From an uncultured bacterium (GTDB lineage Bacteria > Bacillota > Clostridia > Lachnospirales > Lachnospiraceae), in assembly GCA_945871045.1 (NCBI GenBank), contig CAMBUC010000065.1, positions 1 through 9,448 of the forward strand: a DNA stretch of 9,448 bases, written 5' to 3'. Shown one piece after another: positions 7,022 to 9,448 of this stretch (positions are counted from its first letter, which is position 1; every line of letters begins with the position of its first letter). Position numbers and translations under genes: made by a program. Below the pieces are notes generated by a model. The model did no database searches and was not told the origin of the DNA. It worked only from the letters and a program-made list of their open reading frames with translations.

Positions 7022-7159
7022 AATATTTCAGAGCCAGGGCAATCGTCATCATATGTAGGCATCCTGCTTGCATGAATGACTACATGTGTGATGATTTCTT
7101 TGGCGAGAAGCCATAGCGAGATGTAGCAAAGCGGAATCAAGCCGGGGTCTGAAATATTA
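7021..7159 (+). repeat. 139-nt element closed by a perfect 12-bp inverted repeat, unidentified
   Basis: TAATATTTCAGA (7021-7032) is matched exactly by its reverse complement TCTGAAATATTA (7148-7159). Inside, 7045-7058 can pair with 7080-7095 (ATGTAG/CTACAT core, extended past a 2-nt bulge), and TGGC (7101-7104) pairs with GCCA (7110-7113) around GAGAA. It lies after the riboswitch terminator and before the fhs ribosome binding site, so it is in every full-length fhs mRNA. It encodes no credible protein. It could be a small non-autonomous mobile element (10-bp terminal repeats flanked by TA on both sides, if the outer TA is a target duplication), a dispersed palindromic repeat, or a second structured regulatory RNA. 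Sequence alone does not decide. Confidence 0.6.
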
Positions 7160-7185
7160 CAAAAGAACAAGAACAAACCCATGAA

Positions 7186-7192
7186 AGGAAGG
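7186..7192 (+). promoter_or_regulatory. fhs: Ribosome binding site deciding the fhs start
   Basis: AGGAAGG ends 9 nt before the ATG at 7202-7204. It lies just downstream of an in-frame ATG at 7181-7183, which therefore cannot use it and has no other ribosome binding site. Confidence 0.85.
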
Positions 7193-7201
7193 TATTTACT
7201 T

Positions 7202-8872
7202 ATGAAAACAGATATTGAAATCGCACAGGAAGCGGAAATGCTCCACATCAAAGAGGTGGCAAAACCCTATGGAATCTCAGAGGATGATTTGGAATTATAT
7301 GGAAAGTACAAGGCAAAACTTTCTGACGAACTGATCAACGGGATTCAGGATCGTCCGGACGGAAAACTGGTTCTTGTAACAGCGATCAACCCTACACCTG
7401 CCGGAGAAGGAAAGACTACCACAAGTGTTGGTCTCGGTGAGGCATTCGGATACATGGGTAAAAAGGCATTACTTGCCCTTCGCGAGCCCTCTTTAGGACC
7501 TTGCTTTGGTATCAAAGGCGGCGCTGCCGGCGGCGGATATGCACAGGTTGTTCCCATGGAAGACTTAAACCTTCACTTCACCGGTGATTTCCATGCCATC
7601 ACTTCTGCGAACAACTTGCTGGCTGCCCTTCTTGACAACCACATTCATCAGGGTAACGAATTAAATATCGATACCCGCCAGATCGTATGGAAACGTTGTC
7701 TGGATATGAATGACCGTGCACTGCGAAACATCGTTGTCGGCCTTGGTGCAAAAGCAGACGGTTTTGTCCGTGAAGATCATTTTGTAATCACAGTAGCCAC
7801 CGAGATCATGGCGATTCTCTGTCTTGCAAAAGATATGGAAGACTTAAAGGATCGTTTGTCAAAGATCATCGTTGCTTATGACTATGAGGGCAATCCGGTA
7901 ACAGCCGGACAGTTAAAGGCTGTTGGCGCAATGGCTGCCCTGTTAAAAGATGCAATGAAGCCGAACCTGATCCAGACACTGACTCATACCGGTGCCATCG
8001 TACATGGCGGACCCTTCGCAAATATCGCACACGGCTGCAACAGTGTCCGTGCAACAAAAACCGCTTTAAAACTTGCTGATATCGTGATCACGGAAGCAGG
8101 ATTCGGAGCGGATCTGGGCGCTGAGAAGTTCTTTGATATCAAATGCCGCATGGCAGGTTTGAAACCCGATGCAGTTGTTTTAGTTGCTACCGTTCGTGCA
8201 TTAAAATACAACGGTGGTGTTGCAAAAGCAGATCTTGCGACAGAAAATCTGGATGCACTTGCAAAAGGTATCTGCAATCTTGAAAAACATATTGAAAACT
8301 TACAGAAATACAATGTTCCGATCGTTGTGACTCTGAACTCTTTCGTTACCGATACAGAAGCAGAATATGAATTCATCAAGAACTTCTGCGAAGAGCGCGG
8401 CTGCGAGTTCGCACTTTCCGAAGTTTGGGAAAAGGGTGCAGAAGGCGGTGTTGCACTGGCAGAAAAGGTATTAAAAACATTGGAAGAGAAAGAATCTCAC
8501 TTTGCTCCTCTCTACGCTGATGAGTTACCTTTAGAGGACAAGATCGCTACCATCGCAAAAGAGATCTATGGTGCCGATGGCGTGACCTATGCACCGGCTG
8601 CTGCCCGCACCTTAAAGAAACTGACCGATCTTGGTTTTGGCAATCTTCCTGTCTGCATCGCAAAGACCCAGTACTCTCTTTCCGATGACCAGACAAAACT
8701 TGGCCGTCCGACCGGTTTCAACATTAACGTGCGCGACGTCTATGTAAATGCCGGCGCCGGTTTCGTTGTAGTCATCACCGGTGCGATCATGACCATGCCC
8801 GGCCTTGGCAAGACTCCTGCGGCCTACGGCATTGACGTAACAGCGGAAGGAAAGATCACGGGATTGTTCTAA
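7202..8872 (+). CDS. fhs: Formate-tetrahydrofolate ligase
   Basis: This cytoplasmic enzyme makes 10-formyl-THF from formate, THF and ATP. It feeds purine and formyl-Met-tRNA synthesis, and in acetogens the methyl branch of the Wood-Ljungdahl pathway; the window does not show whether this organism is an acetogen. The product is 556 residues, the usual length. The P-loop TPAGEGKTT is at 65-73, followed by the family signatures GIKGGAAGGGYAQVVPMEDL (103-122), IVHGGPFANIAHG (266-278) and PGLGKTPA (533-540). The N-terminus MKTDIEIAQEA is typical of the family. The ATG at 7202 is chosen over the one at 7181 because of the AGGAAGG ribosome binding site between them. It is controlled by the ZTP riboswitch upstream, a product-shortage feedback. 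No terminator follows; the next gene's ribosome binding site starts 7 nt after the stop. Confidence 0.99.
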   Translation: MKTDIEIAQEAEMLHIKEVAKPYGISEDDLELYGKYKAKLSDELINGIQDRPDGKLVLVTAINPTPAGEGKTTTSVGLGEAFGYMGKKALLALREPSLGPCFGIKGGAAGGGYAQVVPMEDLNLHFTGDFHAITSANNLLAALLDNHIHQGNELNIDTRQIVWKRCLDMNDRALRNIVVGLGAKADGFVREDHFVITVATEIMAILCLAKDMEDLKDRLSKIIVAYDYEGNPVTAGQLKAVGAMAALLKDAMKPNLIQTLTHTGAIVHGGPFANIAHGCNSVRATKTALKLADIVITEAGFGADLGAEKFFDIKCRMAGLKPDAVVLVATVRALKYNGGVAKADLATENLDALAKGICNLEKHIENLQKYNVPIVVTLNSFVTDTEAEYEFIKNFCEERGCEFALSEVWEKGAEGGVALAEKVLKTLEEKESHFAPLYADELPLEDKIATIAKEIYGADGVTYAPAAARTLKKLTDLGFGNLPVCIAKTQYSLSDDQTKLGRPTGFNINVRDVYVNAGAGFVVVITGAIMTMPGLGKTPAAYGIDVTAEGKITGLF

Positions 8873-8891
8873 GTATTTAGGAGAACTGCTT

Positions 8892-9410
8892 ATGAGACAT
8901 TTTTTCAAGAAAGTGGGATGTCTGATCCTGACAACCGCCTGTCCACCAAGACCGGCTATGCAGACATCCTTGTAAACGGCAAGCATTTCCGAAAAAAAGT
9001 TTCCTTCCGTCCAGAGACTACCCGTGCAGGTGAATACACCTATGATTTTATCCAGATCGGTAATGTCTGGAAGAACAATGATATGAAGATACAGTTTGTT
9101 CATGATTCACCAAAATCAGGCGACCTCTATAACAAAGCCAATGTCATGTTTTATAATAGATGGCCGAGACTGTATTTTCAGATTGAAAATACTGAGACAA
9201 GGGAATTTCATGGGCCTGGTTCATTCGATTACATCACCTTACGAACAGCAAATTGGGATAAGAATGGGATGACCGTCATCTATTTTGCAGCCAGATACCA
9301 GGATAACAATAAAAAAAACTTGCACCATCGAGGGACTCACCGCCACAAAATATAAAGATCCGCTGGAAAGTCTGGGCGAAAGTCTCACCGTCAAAAAAGG
9401 GAGTCTGTGA
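8892..9410 (+). pseudogene. Frameshifted gene for a small exported protein or lipoprotein, unknown family
   Basis: An AGGAG ribosome binding site (8879-8883) stands 8 nt before the ATG at 8892. That frame gives MRHFFKKVGCLILTTAC..., like a signal peptide (K/R-rich start, hydrophobic stretch, possible weak lipobox ending in Cys17), but stops at 8973 after 27 residues. The main coding stretch continues in another frame from about 8940 (TKTGYADILVNGKHFRKKVSF...), reaching ...YFAARYQDNN at 9310, then meets eight A (9311-9318). Past the A run the original frame gives 11 or so unlikely residues (NLHHRGTHRHKI) and a stop, while the +1 frame reads CTIEGLTATKYKDPLESLGESL... to TGA at 9408-9410. A protein of about 170 residues is thus split over three frames. 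One base missing near 8938 and one extra A at 9311-9318 would explain it. Sequencing error or transcriptional slippage at the A run are alternatives. I recognise no domain family. Confidence 0.5.
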
Positions 9411-9448
9411 AAGTTTTTCTGTAACTAGGTGTTAATCAGTAGGTCTTC
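9411..9448. other. Unassigned right edge
   Basis: The last 38 bases show no gene, hairpin or promoter I can support. Confidence 0.5.

Noticed and set aside
7181..7201. Seven-residue N-terminal extension of Fhs from ATG 7181
   Set aside because: The ribosome binding site AGGAAGG overlaps this start, and family members begin at the MKTDI position.
6988..7251. 87-codon minus-strand open frame across the fhs leader
   Set aside because: It is antisense to the riboswitch terminator, the inverted-repeat element and the fhs start, and has no ribosome binding site; structured non-coding sequence explains it better.
8612..9103. 163-codon minus-strand open frame over the end of fhs
   Set aside because: It is mostly antisense to the fhs coding sequence, with no ribosome binding site and no recognisable protein features.

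Overview
The window looks like a chromosomal segment from a low-to-mid GC Gram-positive anaerobe of the Clostridia, most likely a Lachnospiraceae gut commensal. The grounds are the gene order (thioesterase, polA, coaE, FtsA-like ATPase, YycJ/WalJ-type metallo-hydrolase), AGGAGG-type ribosome binding sites, sigma-A-like promoters and a ZTP riboswitch in front of fhs. The taxonomic call is an inference from gene content; no marker was searched.

Left two thirds (1-6581), minus strand: one tightly packed operon. It reads from a promoter near 6553-6581 through a hotdog-fold acyl-CoA thioesterase, DNA polymerase I (polA), dephospho-CoA kinase (coaE), a large FtsA/PilM-like actin-fold ATPase with extra C-terminal modules, and an MBL-fold hydrolase that runs off the left edge. 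Spacings are 2 nt, 36 nt, a 23-nt overlap and 10 nt, so co-transcription is very likely. The operon joins DNA repair and replication, the last step of CoA synthesis and probable cell-envelope or division functions.

Middle (6510-7201): a compact regulatory region between divergent units. On the minus strand, a 34-codon gene with an ideal Shine-Dalgarno is followed by a terminator hairpin. The operon promoter lies directly upstream of that hairpin, so the first arm of the hairpin overlaps the predicted transcription start. On the plus strand, a sigma-A-like promoter starts a leader of about 290 nt. The leader holds a canonical ZTP (pfl) riboswitch and an overlapping intrinsic terminator, then a 139-nt segment closed by a perfect 12-bp inverted repeat, which I cannot identify.

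Right (7202-9448), plus strand: fhs (formate-tetrahydrofolate ligase, 556 aa) makes 10-formyl-THF, the cofactor whose shortage makes ZTP accumulate, so riboswitch and gene form a feedback loop. Nineteen nt downstream is a small gene with a good ribosome binding site and a signal-peptide-like start. Its reading frame is broken twice, once near 8940 and once at a run of eight A at 9311-9318, so it is probably a decaying pseudogene. The last 38 nt hold nothing I recognise.
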